The notes under the pieces: generated by a model
The model's input: the letters and a program-made list of their open reading frames with translations, nothing else
The model's database searches: none
Told to the model about the DNA's origin: nothing
Made by a program: the position numbers and the translations under genes
Part shown: in pieces, positions 18,512 through 27,964 of the stretch
Layout: the number at the start of each line of letters is the position of its first letter
Numbering within the stretch: the stretch's first letter is position 1
DNA from: JAEUPI01 sp046348365
Lineage (GTDB): Bacteria; Pseudomonadota; Gammaproteobacteria; Burkholderiales; Burkholderiaceae_C
DNA: 64,000 nucleotides
Direction: 5' to 3'
NCBI GenBank assembly: GCA_046348365.1
Contig: JAXMEL010000001.1
Coordinates: 1-64,000, forward strand

Positions 18512-19737
18512 ATGCCGTCTCGTCGAACCGGTCGATCGGTGCCCTCGGTCTCAGGCTGCTGGCTGCATGCGCCGCGCTCGGGTTGCTCGCCGGCGCGGGC
18601 TGCCAGAGCACCGGCCCCACGGTGGCCAGCGCCGAACAGCCGTTCGACGACGCCGTCGTCGCCGCCACCGACGGCCTCGTGGGCCAGACGCAGAAGCTGC
18701 CCGCCTTCCTGGCCAAGGTCGAGGCCAAGGTGTCCAAGCGCGTGCTGGTGATCGATCCGATGCTCGACGCGTCGTCGGGGCAGCAGACCGGCGCCACCCG
18801 ATTGCTCGAGCAGCGCGTGGGCGAGCGGCTGCGCAACCAGCATCCACAGTTCGAGCTGCTGCCGTTCCAGGCGGCGAACCTGCAGCGGGCGCAATACCTG
18901 CTGACCGGCACCATGGCGCGCAATGCCGGCACGGGCGCGCGCAGGCCCTTCACCGTGAACCTGTCGCTGGTGGAGATGTCGAGCAAGGCCGTGGTGGCGC
19001 AGGCCAGCGCCGTGGCCCGCGACGACGGGCTCGACATGCGACCCACCGCCTACTACCAGGACAGCCCCGTGCTGGTGAAGGACCGCGCCGTCGACGGCTA
19101 CATCCGCACCGCGCAGACCGTGCCCGGCCAGGGCGCCGACGCCTACTACCTCGAACGCACGGTGCCGGCGGTGATGATCGCCGACGCCACCGCGGCCTAC
19201 AACGCCGGCCAGTACCAGGACGCGCTCGCGCAGTACCGCCAGGCGCTGGCTGCGCCCAACGGCGAGCAGCTGCGCGCGCTCAACGGCGTCTACCTCGCGA
19301 GCTGGAAGCTCGGCCGCGCCGACGAGGCCGAGCAGGCCTTCGGCCGCGTCGTGTCGTACGGGCTGGCCGCGCGCAACCTCGGCGTGAAGTTCCTGTTCAA
19401 CCCGGGCAGCACCGAGTTCTGGTCGGACCCCAAGGTCAACGGCCCCTATGCGATCTGGCTGCGGCAGATCGCGCGCCAGGCCGGCGCATCCAACGTGTGC
19501 ATGAACGTGGTGGGCCACACCAGCCGCACCGGCTCGGAACCGGTGAACGACCGGCTGTCGCAGGCGCGGGCGACGGTGATCAAGCAGAAGCTCGAGGCCG
19601 AGATGGGGCAGCTGGCCTCGCGCACGCGTGCCTCGGGCATGGGCTGGCGCGAGAACATCGTCGGCACCGGCACCGACGACGTGAGCGACGCGCTCGACCG
19701 GCGCGTCGAATTCAAGATCGTCGACTGCGCGATCTGA
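18508..19737 (+). CDS. OmpA-domain envelope lipoprotein with CsgG-like and TPR-like regions
   Basis: A 409-residue protein. The signal sequence has a lipobox ending LAGAGC (Cys32). A CsgG/LpoB-like region (about 70-190; KRVLVIDPM, YLLTGTMARN) is followed by a TPR-like helical part (about 220-275; AAYNAGQYQDALAQYRQAL). The C-terminal OmpA-like peptidoglycan-binding domain (about 290-409) has GHTSRTGSEPVNDRLSQARA and ALDRRVEFKIV. Its ATG overlaps the kinase stop (ATGA), so kinase and lipoprotein are co-translated. It probably bridges outer membrane and peptidoglycan and may be a partner or output of the kinase. Confidence 0.82.
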   Translation: MNAVSSNRSIGALGLRLLAACAALGLLAGAGCQSTGPTVASAEQPFDDAVVAATDGLVGQTQKLPAFLAKVEAKVSKRVLVIDPMLDASSGQQTGATRLLEQRVGERLRNQHPQFELLPFQAANLQRAQYLLTGTMARNAGTGARRPFTVNLSLVEMSSKAVVAQASAVARDDGLDMRPTAYYQDSPVLVKDRAVDGYIRTAQTVPGQGADAYYLERTVPAVMIADATAAYNAGQYQDALAQYRQALAAPNGEQLRALNGVYLASWKLGRADEAEQAFGRVVSYGLAARNLGVKFLFNPGSTEFWSDPKVNGPYAIWLRQIARQAGASNVCMNVVGHTSRTGSEPVNDRLSQARATVIKQKLEAEMGQLASRTRASGMGWRENIVGTGTDDVSDALDRRVEFKIVDCAI

Positions 19738-19858
19738 CGCCGCCTCCCGCGCCCTAGTTCACGCTCTGCGCCACCGGGATCGGCCGCAGCGGCGCGCGCT
19801 CGTTAGCATCGCCAACGGCCTGCCCGTCGCGGGCCGCTCGACCAACGAGGAGAGCGCC

Positions 19859-20986
19859 ATGAAGGTGTCGAGACGGCGTCTGTGCCAGGCGATGGTTGCC
19901 GCCGGCCTGCCGATGGGCTCCTGGGCCGCGGAAGGCGACATCGTCGTGGGCCAGGTCGGCCCGTTCACCGGCATTCCGGTGCCCGACGCACCGCAGCTCA
20001 ACCAGGGCATGAAGGCCTACTTCGCCCAGCTCAACGAGCGCGGCGGCATCAACGGCCGTCGCGTGAGCCTGTTCGAGGTCGACGACACCTACACCGCCGA
20101 CGGCTTCGTCAAGGCGTTCAAGGACGCGCTCGCGCGCCGGCCCGTGGCGCTGCTGACGCCGGTGGGCTCGACGGCGATCAAGCGCATGTTCGACGACAAG
20201 CTGCTCGACCAGTCCGACGTGGTGATCCTCAACGCGGTGCCGGGCGCCGAGCCGTTCCGCGAGCCCGGACACGCGAAGCTGTTCCACATCCGTGCCGGCG
20301 ACCGCCAGCAGATCGAGAAGATCGTGCAGCACGCGCAGACCCTCGGCGTGGCCGAGCTGGCGGTGCTGCATCAGGACATCCCGATCGGCACCGCGGGCCT
20401 GGCGATGGCGCAGGCGGCGGCCAAGAAGAGCGGCAGCCTGGCGGTCAAGCCCTTCGCGGCCAAGGCCGAGCTGGCCAGCCTGGCCGAGGTGGCGCCCAAG
20501 GTGGCGGCCTCGGGGGCCAAGGCGGTGCTGGTGGTCGGCGCGCCGCGCTTCATGGCCGACGGCGTGGCCGAGTTGCGCAAGGCCGGCGCCATCCAGGCGG
20601 TGTTCGCGCTGTCGTACGTGCCGGCGGCGCTGCTGGCCAAGGTGGCCGGCGCGGCTTCGCGCGGCGTGGCGCTGTCGCAGACCTTCCCCAACCCGATGGG
20701 CATGTCGATGCCGCTGCAGCGCGACTTCCAGGCGGCGATGAAGCAGGCCTATCCCGACGTCAAGGACTACACCTCGTTCCACCTCGAGGGCTACATCAGC
20801 GCGCGCGTGTTCGCCGAAGCCGCGCGCCGCGCCAAGGAGGTCACGCCCGACGGGCTCGCCCGCTCGCTGCGCGCGATGGGCGAGCAGGACCTCGGCGGGT
20901 TCCGCGTCAACTTCGCCAGGAACAACGTCGGCAGCAACTTCGTCGACATCGGCGTGGTGACGGCCGAAGGCCGCCTCATGTATTGA
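19859..20986 (+). CDS. orphan ABC-type periplasmic substrate-binding protein (LivK family)
   Basis: A 375-residue type 1 periplasmic binding protein with a signal peptide cleaved after about residue 22 (GSWAAEG). The family opening DIVVGQVGPFTGIPVPD and the closing FRVNFARNNVGSNFVDIGVV are present. GAGGAG lies shortly before the ATG. No permease or ATPase genes are adjacent, so it may use a remote LIV transporter or act as a sensory receptor. The ligand is unknown. It converges on the VWA gene with a 12-bp gap. Confidence 0.87.
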   Translation: MKVSRRRLCQAMVAAGLPMGSWAAEGDIVVGQVGPFTGIPVPDAPQLNQGMKAYFAQLNERGGINGRRVSLFEVDDTYTADGFVKAFKDALARRPVALLTPVGSTAIKRMFDDKLLDQSDVVILNAVPGAEPFREPGHAKLFHIRAGDRQQIEKIVQHAQTLGVAELAVLHQDIPIGTAGLAMAQAAAKKSGSLAVKPFAAKAELASLAEVAPKVAASGAKAVLVVGAPRFMADGVAELRKAGAIQAVFALSYVPAALLAKVAGAASRGVALSQTFPNPMGMSMPLQRDFQAAMKQAYPDVKDYTSFHLEGYISARVFAEAARRAKEVTPDGLARSLRAMGEQDLGGFRVNFARNNVGSNFVDIGVVTAEGRLMY

Positions 20987-20998
20987 AGTGGCTTCGGC

Positions 20999-22033
20999 TC
21001 ACACGCGGCCGAACCACCACAGGCTCAGCCCGGCGGCGAGCAGCGCCAGCACGGCGCCGAGCGCGGCGAACAGCGCGGTGATCTCGGTCTCGCGCTTCTC
21101 GATCACCAGCTTGCTCGACAGGTTGCGGTAGACCTTCTTCAGGTCCTCGGCCGAGCCGGCGAAGAAGTACTCGCCGCGCGTCAGCAGCGCCACCTGCTTG
21201 AGCGTCTCCTCGTCGAGGCGCACGCGCATGCTCCAGCCCTCGAAGCCGATCACCTCGCCTTCCTTGGTGCCCATGCCCACGGTGTAGATGCGCACGCCGC
21301 GGTCGGCGGCAAGCTTGGCCATCTCCAGCGTGTCGGGCCCGGTGGTGCGCTGGCCGTCGGTGAGCAGCACGATGGCCGCCGAGTTGTACGAGCCCGGCTC
21401 CACCGGCTTGAACTCGGGCTTGTCCTTCTTCTTCTCGCCGAAGCCCGGCGGCATCGGCCTCACGCCGGTGATCTGCGAGAGGTCGAATCCGGCGTCGGGG
21501 AACAGCGTGGCCAGCGACAGCACGATGCCCGAGCCGATCGCGGTGGCGCGCTGCAGCTGGAAGCGGTCGATCGCGGCGACCACGTCTTCGCGGCTCAGCG
21601 TCGGCGCCTGCACCACCGCCGCGGTGCCGGCGAACGAGATCACGCCCACGCGCACCGTGCGCGGCAGCTCGTTGACGAAGTTCTTGGCCGCCTCCTGCGA
21701 TGCGACGATGCGGCTGGGCTTGATGTCGGTGGCGCGCATGCTGCCGGAGACGTCCATCGCCAGGATGATGGTCTCCTGCTGCGACGGCAGCTTCACCACC
21801 GCGGCAGGCCGCGACACGGCAACGGCCAGCACCAGCACCGCCAGCCCGAGCAGCGCCGGCGGCACATGGCGCCGCCAGCCCGGGCCCTTGCCCATCGCCT
21901 GCTTGACCAGCGCCACGCTGGCGAAGCGCACGGTGTTCTTCTTGCGCCGGTGCAGCAGCCACAGGTACAGGCCCACCAGCAGCGGCGCGAGCAGCAGCGG
22001 CAGCCAGACCAGCTCGGGCCAGAGGAACTTCAT
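20999..22033 (-). CDS. VWA-domain membrane protein, BatA-like
   Basis: A 344-residue protein with an N-terminal membrane part (helices about 8-28 and 55-75), a von Willebrand A domain with MIDAS motif DVSGSM (Asp94, Ser96, Ser98) and a C-terminal transmembrane helix near 320-340. This is the BatA/aerotolerance type that works with MoxR AAA+ ATPases. The start overlaps the DUF58 stop (ATGA). It is likely the metal-dependent adhesion component of a MoxR chaperone system acting on envelope or periplasmic clients. Confidence 0.87.
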   Translation of the reverse strand: MKFLWPELVWLPLLLAPLLVGLYLWLLHRRKKNTVRFASVALVKQAMGKGPGWRRHVPPALLGLAVLVLAVAVSRPAAVVKLPSQQETIILAMDVSGSMRATDIKPSRIVASQEAAKNFVNELPRTVRVGVISFAGTAAVVQAPTLSREDVVAAIDRFQLQRATAIGSGIVLSLATLFPDAGFDLSQITGVRPMPPGFGEKKKDKPEFKPVEPGSYNSAAIVLLTDGQRTTGPDTLEMAKLAADRGVRIYTVGMGTKEGEVIGFEGWSMRVRLDEETLKQVALLTRGEYFFAGSAEDLKKVYRNLSSKLVIEKRETEITALFAALGAVLALLAAGLSLWWFGRV

Positions 22034-23038
22034 GCCGGCTGGGCCTCGGGCATCGGCGTGGCGGCATGCCGCAGCGCGGCCGGCAGGCGCACGCCATGGC
22101 TCATGCGCAGGCGCTGGCGGCGCAGCGCGACGAAACGCATCAGGCTGGCGAGCAGATCGTCGTCGGTGGCAAGCTCCAGCGTGTCGACCTGCGCCTGCGC
22201 CAGCGCCGTGCGCAACTGCGATTCGTGGGCCTCGGCCAGCGCGGCGAAGCGCGCGCGAAAACCCGGATCGTGCGTGTCGACGAAGAGCTGCTCGCCGCTC
22301 TCGGCGTCCTCGATCGTCACCAGGCCCACGTCGGGCAGCCGCATCTCCAGCGGGTCGTACAGGCGCACCGCCTGCACCTCGTGGCGGCGCGCGAGCCGCC
22401 CGAGCGCCTCGGCCCAGCCGGGCTCGGAGATGAAGTCCGACAGCACGAAGATCATCGAGCGGCGCTGGATCATCGCGTCGGCCTGGCGCAGCAGATCGGC
22501 GAGCACCGTCTGCCGCGCCGGCGCAGCGCGGCCCTTGCGGCCGCGGCGGCGAACATCGTGCGCCTCGGCGCGTGCCGCGTCGCGCATGCGCGAGATCAGC
22601 TGCAGCACCTGGTTGCGGCCCACCCGCGCCGGCAGCATGCCCTCCACGCGATGGCGGTAGAGCATCGCACCGACGCGGTTGCCGTGGCGCGTGAGCAGCC
22701 GCGCCAGCACGGCCACGAAGCCCTCCGACACCGACAGCTTGGTGCGCTCGTTCGAGCCGAAGTGCACCGAGCCCGAGAGGTCGAGCAGGAACCAGGCCGA
22801 CAGCTCGCGGTCTTCGGTGAACTCGCGCACGTGCGGCTGCTGCAGCCGCGCGGTGACGTTCCAGTCGATGTGGCGCACGTCGTCGCCGTGCTGGTATTCG
22901 CGCAGGTCGGCCAGGTCGAGCCCGGTGCCGCGGAAGAGGGTGCGGTAGTCGCCCTGCAACAGGCCGTCGAGGCGGCGGATCACCGTCCACTCCAGCTGGC
23001 GCAGCAGCTGGTCGGGCGTGGCGATGTCGGCGACCAGC

Positions 23039-23046
<8 letters not shown>
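22030..23046 (-). CDS. DUF58 domain protein of the MoxR/VWA cluster
   Basis: A 338-residue soluble protein with the DUF58 signature GTGLDLADLREYQHGDDVRHIDWNVTAR (about residues 40-67, quoted only as the family stretch), followed by a VWA-like fold (DLSGSVHFGS, FVLSDFISEPGW). Its start lies 8 bp inside moxR and its end overlaps the VWA gene, so all three are coupled. Members of this family link MoxR ATPases to VWA proteins. The client is unknown. Confidence 0.87.
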
Positions 23047-24052
<1,006 letters not shown>

Positions 24053-24084
24053 GGCTGCAAGGGTCGTGGTGAGGGGCGAGGGGG

Positions 24085-25014
24085 TCAGAAGGGCGGCAGC
24101 CCCGCGGCGGTGGCGGCGTTCTCGATCGGCACGGCGAAGCCGATGCCGATGAAGGTGCGCGCCTCGGTGGGGTTCATGATCGCGGTGACGATTCCCACCA
24201 CGTGCCCGTCGAGCGTGACGAGCGGCCCGCCGGAATTGCCGGGGTTGGCCGCGGCGTCGAACTGGATCAGGTTGGTCAGCACGCGTTTGCCCTCGGGCGA
24301 ACGGAACTCGCGCTTCAGCCCCGAGACCACGCCCTGCGACACCGACGGCCCGATGCCGAACGGATGGCCTACCGCGATCACCTCCTCGCCCGGGCGCAGG
24401 CCGCCGGTGGAACGCATGGTGGCGGCCTCGAGGTCGTCGGGCACGGTCTCGGCCTTCAGCACGGCGAGGTCGTTCTCGGGCTGCACGTTGACCAGCGTGG
24501 CATCGCTGTCCTGCCCGTTGGCGAAGGTGACCCGCAGGCGCGCCGCGCCCTGCACCACGTGCAGGTTGGTGAGGATCAGGCCCTTGTCGACGATCACCAC
24601 GCCGGTGCCCACGCTCTTGCGCTCCTCGCCCTCCTTGGGGTCGGGCCGGTCGACCGGATACTCGCCGACCACGCGCACCACCGAGCCGATCACCGCCTCG
24701 TAGGCGTTGGCGGCGGCCGACTGCAGCGGCTCCTTGGCGATCGATGCGCGCATCGCGCTGTCGATCTGCTCGAACGTGGGCACGTTCATGTCGTGCCGCA
24801 TCCAGGCCGGCCAGCCGGCCAATGCAGCGAGCAGCACGGCGGCCGTGGCCCAGGCTGCGCGCTCGTGCGTGGTGAACCAGGTCCGCACGCGTTGCCAGCG
24901 CAGCGCCCATGGCCCGGGCGGCTCGGGCGCGTCGTCCTCCGGCGGTGCGGCCGCGGCCGCCGCGATGCGCCCGCTGCGCGACGGCGCTCGGCTGTACAGG
25001 GGCACGCGCTTCAT
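24085..25014 (-). CDS. membrane-anchored trypsin-like serine protease (S1C/HtrA-like, no PDZ)
   Basis: A 309-residue protein with a cytoplasmic basic/Pro-rich tail, one transmembrane helix (about 53-71) and a chymotrypsin-fold protease domain. The catalytic triad is visible as His152 (TNLHVV), Asp182 (ENDLAVL) and Ser261 (PGNSGGP). Unlike DegP/DegS there is no PDZ domain after the protease; the protein ends at residue 309. The start at 25014 is the ATG that leaves the membrane helix near the N-terminus. It is probably periplasmic quality control or signalling proteolysis, linked by position to MoxR. Confidence 0.87.
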   Translation of the reverse strand: MKRVPLYSRAPSRSGRIAAAAAAPPEDDAPEPPGPWALRWQRVRTWFTTHERAAWATAAVLLAALAGWPAWMRHDMNVPTFEQIDSAMRASIAKEPLQSAAANAYEAVIGSVVRVVGEYPVDRPDPKEGEERKSVGTGVVIVDKGLILTNLHVVQGAARLRVTFANGQDSDATLVNVQPENDLAVLKAETVPDDLEAATMRSTGGLRPGEEVIAVGHPFGIGPSVSQGVVSGLKREFRSPEGKRVLTNLIQFDAAANPGNSGGPLVTLDGHVVGIVTAIMNPTEARTFIGIGFAVPIENAATAAGLPPF

Positions 25015-25119
25015 CGTGGACGGCTCCCGCGGCGCACCGCGGCGTCGCGAGCCGGCAAGGTACCACGGAGCGCGCGGTCGTGCATGCGGCCCGGTGATCC
25101 GGGCCCGGCACATGCCGCG

Positions 25120-25647
25120 TCAGCGGCTGGCGAAGTGCTCGTCGTAACGGTGGACGTAATCCTTGTCGGCCACCGGCAGGTGGCAGGAGCGGCAGGTGTT
25201 CAAGTCGTCGGGCGCCTTCTCGCCGTTGGCCAGGTACTGGGCGTAGACCCAGCTGCCGTTGCGCAGCGCCTGGGGTACGTCCTGCCCCCAGCCGTCGCCC
25301 TTGCCCATGACGCCGATGCGCTGCAGCTCGCCCTTCACCAGCTTGCCGTCGGGGCCGGACTCGAGCGTGCCGTCGGCGCGCGTGCGGGCGGCGAAGGACT
25401 CCATCACGAACAGCGTGCCGTTGGCGAAGCCGCCTGCGGCCGGGGTGCGACGCGACTCGGGATTCATGTAGATCTCGCGCACCTGCTTCACGTCGGGCCG
25501 CTGCACCGCCGACAGAAACTTCGGCCAGCTGCGGTAACTCGCCGGCAGCGGCAGCTCGCCGTCCTTGGGTGCCGGCGCACCGAGCAGGGCGCAACCGGCG
25601 ATCACGGTGCTCGCCAGGGCCGGCGCCGCGAGGCGGATCAGGGTCAT
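25120..25647 (-). CDS. cytochrome P460-family lipoprotein
   Basis: A 175-residue exported protein with a lipobox VIAGC (Cys19) and a cytochrome P460 fold. A single c-type heme motif CRSCH lies near the C-terminus, preceded by the family core REIYMNPESRR and GTLFVMESF. The start at 25647 is preferred to the ATG at 25653 because GGAG is spaced 6 bases from it. P460 proteins oxidise hydroxylamine or detoxify nitrogen oxides; no other nitrogen genes are nearby. A GC hairpin without a T-run lies downstream at 25088-25105. Confidence 0.82.
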   Translation of the reverse strand: MTLIRLAAPALASTVIAGCALLGAPAPKDGELPLPASYRSWPKFLSAVQRPDVKQVREIYMNPESRRTPAAGGFANGTLFVMESFAARTRADGTLESGPDGKLVKGELQRIGVMGKGDGWGQDVPQALRNGSWVYAQYLANGEKAPDDLNTCRSCHLPVADKDYVHRYDEHFASR

Positions 25648-25723
25648 GCGCATCTCCGATGGATTGGCCGAGGGGCTGCGATGATAGGCAGGCAAGGCTC
25701 GCCGATGGGCGATCACCCTAACC

Positions 25724-26569
25724 ATGCAGTGGATCGACACACACTGTCACCTCGATGCGCCGGAGTTCGATGCCGATCGCGACGCGGTGTGGGCGCGCGC
25801 GCGCGATGCCGGCGTCGCGATGGCCGTGCTGCCGGCGGTGGAGGTGGCGCACTTCGACGCCGTGCGGGCGCTGGCGCACCGGCATGGCCTGGCCTACGCG
25901 CTGGGCATTCACCCCTTGTTCGTGCACCGTGCCGGTGCCGACGGCCTCGACCAACTGGCCAGCGCCCTGCGCCGCCACCGCGATGACCCGCGCCTGGTGG
26001 CCGTCGGCGAGATCGGCCTCGACCATTTCGTGCCCGGCCTAGATCGCGCGTTGCAGCAGCGGTTCTATCTCGAGCAGCTGCGCATCGCGCGCGATGCGGG
26101 GCTGCCGGTGATCCTGCATGTGCGTCGCTCGGCCGATGGCCTGCTCGCCGGGCTGCGGCGCATCGAGATCGCCGGCGGCATCGCGCATGCCTTCAACGGC
26201 AGCGCGCAACAGGCGCTGGCCTTCGCCGCGCTGGGCTTGCGGCTCGGCTTCGGCGGCGCGATGACCTACGAGCGCGCGCTGCAGATCCGCCGCCTGGCGC
26301 AGACGCTGCCCGAGACCGTGCCAGTGGTCGAGACCGATGCGCCCGACATTCCGCCGCAATGGCTGCATCGCGGCGCCGAGGCGCGCGCGCGCGGCGAGCG
26401 CGAACGCAACGAGCCGGCCGAGCTGCCGCGCATCGCGCAGCATCTGGCGCAGCTGCGCGGCTGGAGCCTCGCGCACACCGCCGAGCAGACGCAAGCCAAC
26501 GCGCTGGCCGCGTTGCCGCGCCTTGCAACGCTCACCGCCACTCACGCGTCCGGCTCGCCCGCGGCCTGA
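25724..26569 (+). CDS. TatD-family metal-dependent DNase
   Basis: A 281-residue TIM-barrel hydrolase. Metal ligands appear as DTHCHLD at the N-terminus, AVGEIGLD (Glu near 96), ILHVRRS, IAHAFNGS and a late ETDAPDIPP. Family members act as 3'-5' exonucleases or D-aminoacyl-tRNA deacylases. It is divergent from the P460 gene with a 76-bp shared control region, and 22 bp ahead of the DNA glycosylase. A DNA-repair pairing is plausible. Confidence 0.9.
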   Translation: MQWIDTHCHLDAPEFDADRDAVWARARDAGVAMAVLPAVEVAHFDAVRALAHRHGLAYALGIHPLFVHRAGADGLDQLASALRRHRDDPRLVAVGEIGLDHFVPGLDRALQQRFYLEQLRIARDAGLPVILHVRRSADGLLAGLRRIEIAGGIAHAFNGSAQQALAFAALGLRLGFGGAMTYERALQIRRLAQTLPETVPVVETDAPDIPPQWLHRGAEARARGERERNEPAELPRIAQHLAQLRGWSLAHTAEQTQANALAALPRLATLTATHASGSPAA

Positions 26570-26591
26570 GCGCACAGCGAGCACTGCCACA

Positions 26592-27194
26592 ATGCGCGCC
26601 CACCGCCAGCCGGCCATCGCCCACCGATCCGCGATCCGCATGCCTGCACCATCCGCCCGTGGCAACAAGGCGCGCGCAGCAACGCCACGCCGGCCGCGCC
26701 GTGCCTTGCTCGAAGGGCTGCCGCCGGTGGTTTCGCCGCAGACGCGGCTGCTCGTGCTCGGCAGCTTTCCCGGCGTGGCGTCGCTGCAGGCGGCACAGTA
26801 CTACGCGCATCGGCGCAACCAGTTCTGGCCCATCGTGGGCGCGATCTGGGGCATCGACCTCGCCGCAATGAACTATGCGGCGCGGCTGGCCGAGGTGCGC
26901 CGGCGCGGGCTCGGCATCTGGGACGTCTACGCGCGCTGCCATCGCGAAGGCAGCCTCGACAGCGCAATCGAATCGGCGCTGCCCAACGACCTCGCCGGCC
27001 TGGTTGCCACGCTGCCGGCGCTGGGCGCGATCGCGCACAACGGCGGCGAGTCGGCGCGTGCGATGCGCATCACGCGCGCGCTCGGCGTGCCGGTGGTGCG
27101 CCTGCCGTCGACCAGCCCGGCCAACGCGAGCTGGTCGTTCGAGCGCAAGCTCGCGGCCTGGCGCGCGGTGTTCGCCGAGTTCGGCCTGGCCTGA
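26592..27194 (+). CDS. hypoxanthine/uracil-DNA glycosylase (UDG superfamily, family 6-like)
   Basis: A protein of up to 200 residues with the family motifs LGSFPGVASLQAAQYYAHRRNQFW (about residues 58-81, a known family core), GLGIWDVYARC and a late RLPSTSPANAS. It excises deaminated bases such as hypoxanthine or uracil. The N-terminus is basic and low-complexity; a second ATG at 26640 would give 184 residues and could be the real start. Its stop overlaps the next ATG (ATGA). Confidence 0.85.
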   Translation: MRAHRQPAIAHRSAIRMPAPSARGNKARAATPRRPRRALLEGLPPVVSPQTRLLVLGSFPGVASLQAAQYYAHRRNQFWPIVGAIWGIDLAAMNYAARLAEVRRRGLGIWDVYARCHREGSLDSAIESALPNDLAGLVATLPALGAIAHNGGESARAMRITRALGVPVVRLPSTSPANASWSFERKLAAWRAVFAEFGLA

Positions 27195-27964
27195 TGCCAC
27201 CGCGCACGGTGAGCGACCTGCCCGAGGCCACGATCTCGGAGTCCGGCGGCATTCGCTACCTGCATCTCGACACGCCGTGGGTGCAGGGCGCGATGAAGAT
27301 CGGCGCGCCGCGCGTGCTGGTGCTCGAATACGTGCAGCGCATGATGGCCTGGATGCTGTGGCGCCCGACGGCGCAGATCGCGCAGGGCACCGCACTGCAG
27401 CTCGGCCTCGGCGCCGGCGCGATCACGCGCTTCACGCAGCAGGTGCTGCGCATGCCGACCACGGTGGTCGAGCTCAATGCGCAGGTGGTCGCGGCCTGCC
27501 GGCAGTGGTTCCACCTGAGCGCCGACAGCGCGCGGCTGCAGGTGGTGACGGCCGACGCGATGGTCTGGCTGCGCCGCGCGCCGCCGCAGTCGGTGCAGGT
27601 GCTGTGCGTCGACCTGTACGACCACGAGGCCGCGGCGCCGGTGCTCGACGACGAGGCCTTCTACCGCGCCTGCCGCGCCGTGCTCGGCGAGGGCGGCGTG
27701 ATGAGCGTGAACCTGTTCGGCCGGCGCGCGAGCTTCGCGCGCTCGATGACGCGCATCGCCGCTGCCTTCGGCCCCGACCAGCTGTGGCACCTGCAGCCGA
27801 CGCGTGAAGGCAACACCATTGCGGTAGCAACACACACTGTGGCAGTCCCCGATCGACACACCTTGCTGGAGCGCGCGGATAACATCCAAAGTCGATTCGG
27901 CCTGCCGGCGCGCAAGTGGTTGCGGCTGGTGCGGCCCTGGTACCCCGACTCCGCCCCCGCTTGA
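27194..27964 (+). CDS. spermidine synthase-like class I methyltransferase fold protein
   Basis: A 256-residue Rossmann-fold protein of the spermidine/spermine synthase type. The binding loop is LQLGLGAGAITRF and the acidic strand-2 residue is in TTVVELNAQVV. The later DLYDHEAAAPVLDDEAFYR matches the region where aminopropyltransferases bind substrate. It lacks the long N-terminal domain of true SpeE and has no SpeD nearby, so polyamine synthesis is not assured. It overlaps genes on both sides (ATGA and TGATG). Confidence 0.8.
   Translation: MPPRTVSDLPEATISESGGIRYLHLDTPWVQGAMKIGAPRVLVLEYVQRMMAWMLWRPTAQIAQGTALQLGLGAGAITRFTQQVLRMPTTVVELNAQVVAACRQWFHLSADSARLQVVTADAMVWLRRAPPQSVQVLCVDLYDHEAAAPVLDDEAFYRACRAVLGEGGVMSVNLFGRRASFARSMTRIAAAFGPDQLWHLQPTREGNTIAVATHTVAVPDRHTLLERADNIQSRFGLPARKWLRLVRPWYPDSAPA

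Noticed and set aside
25088..25105. Hairpin GGCCCGG-TGAT-CCGGGCC as a terminator of the P460 gene
   Set aside because: No T-run follows on the minus strand, so intrinsic termination is not supported.
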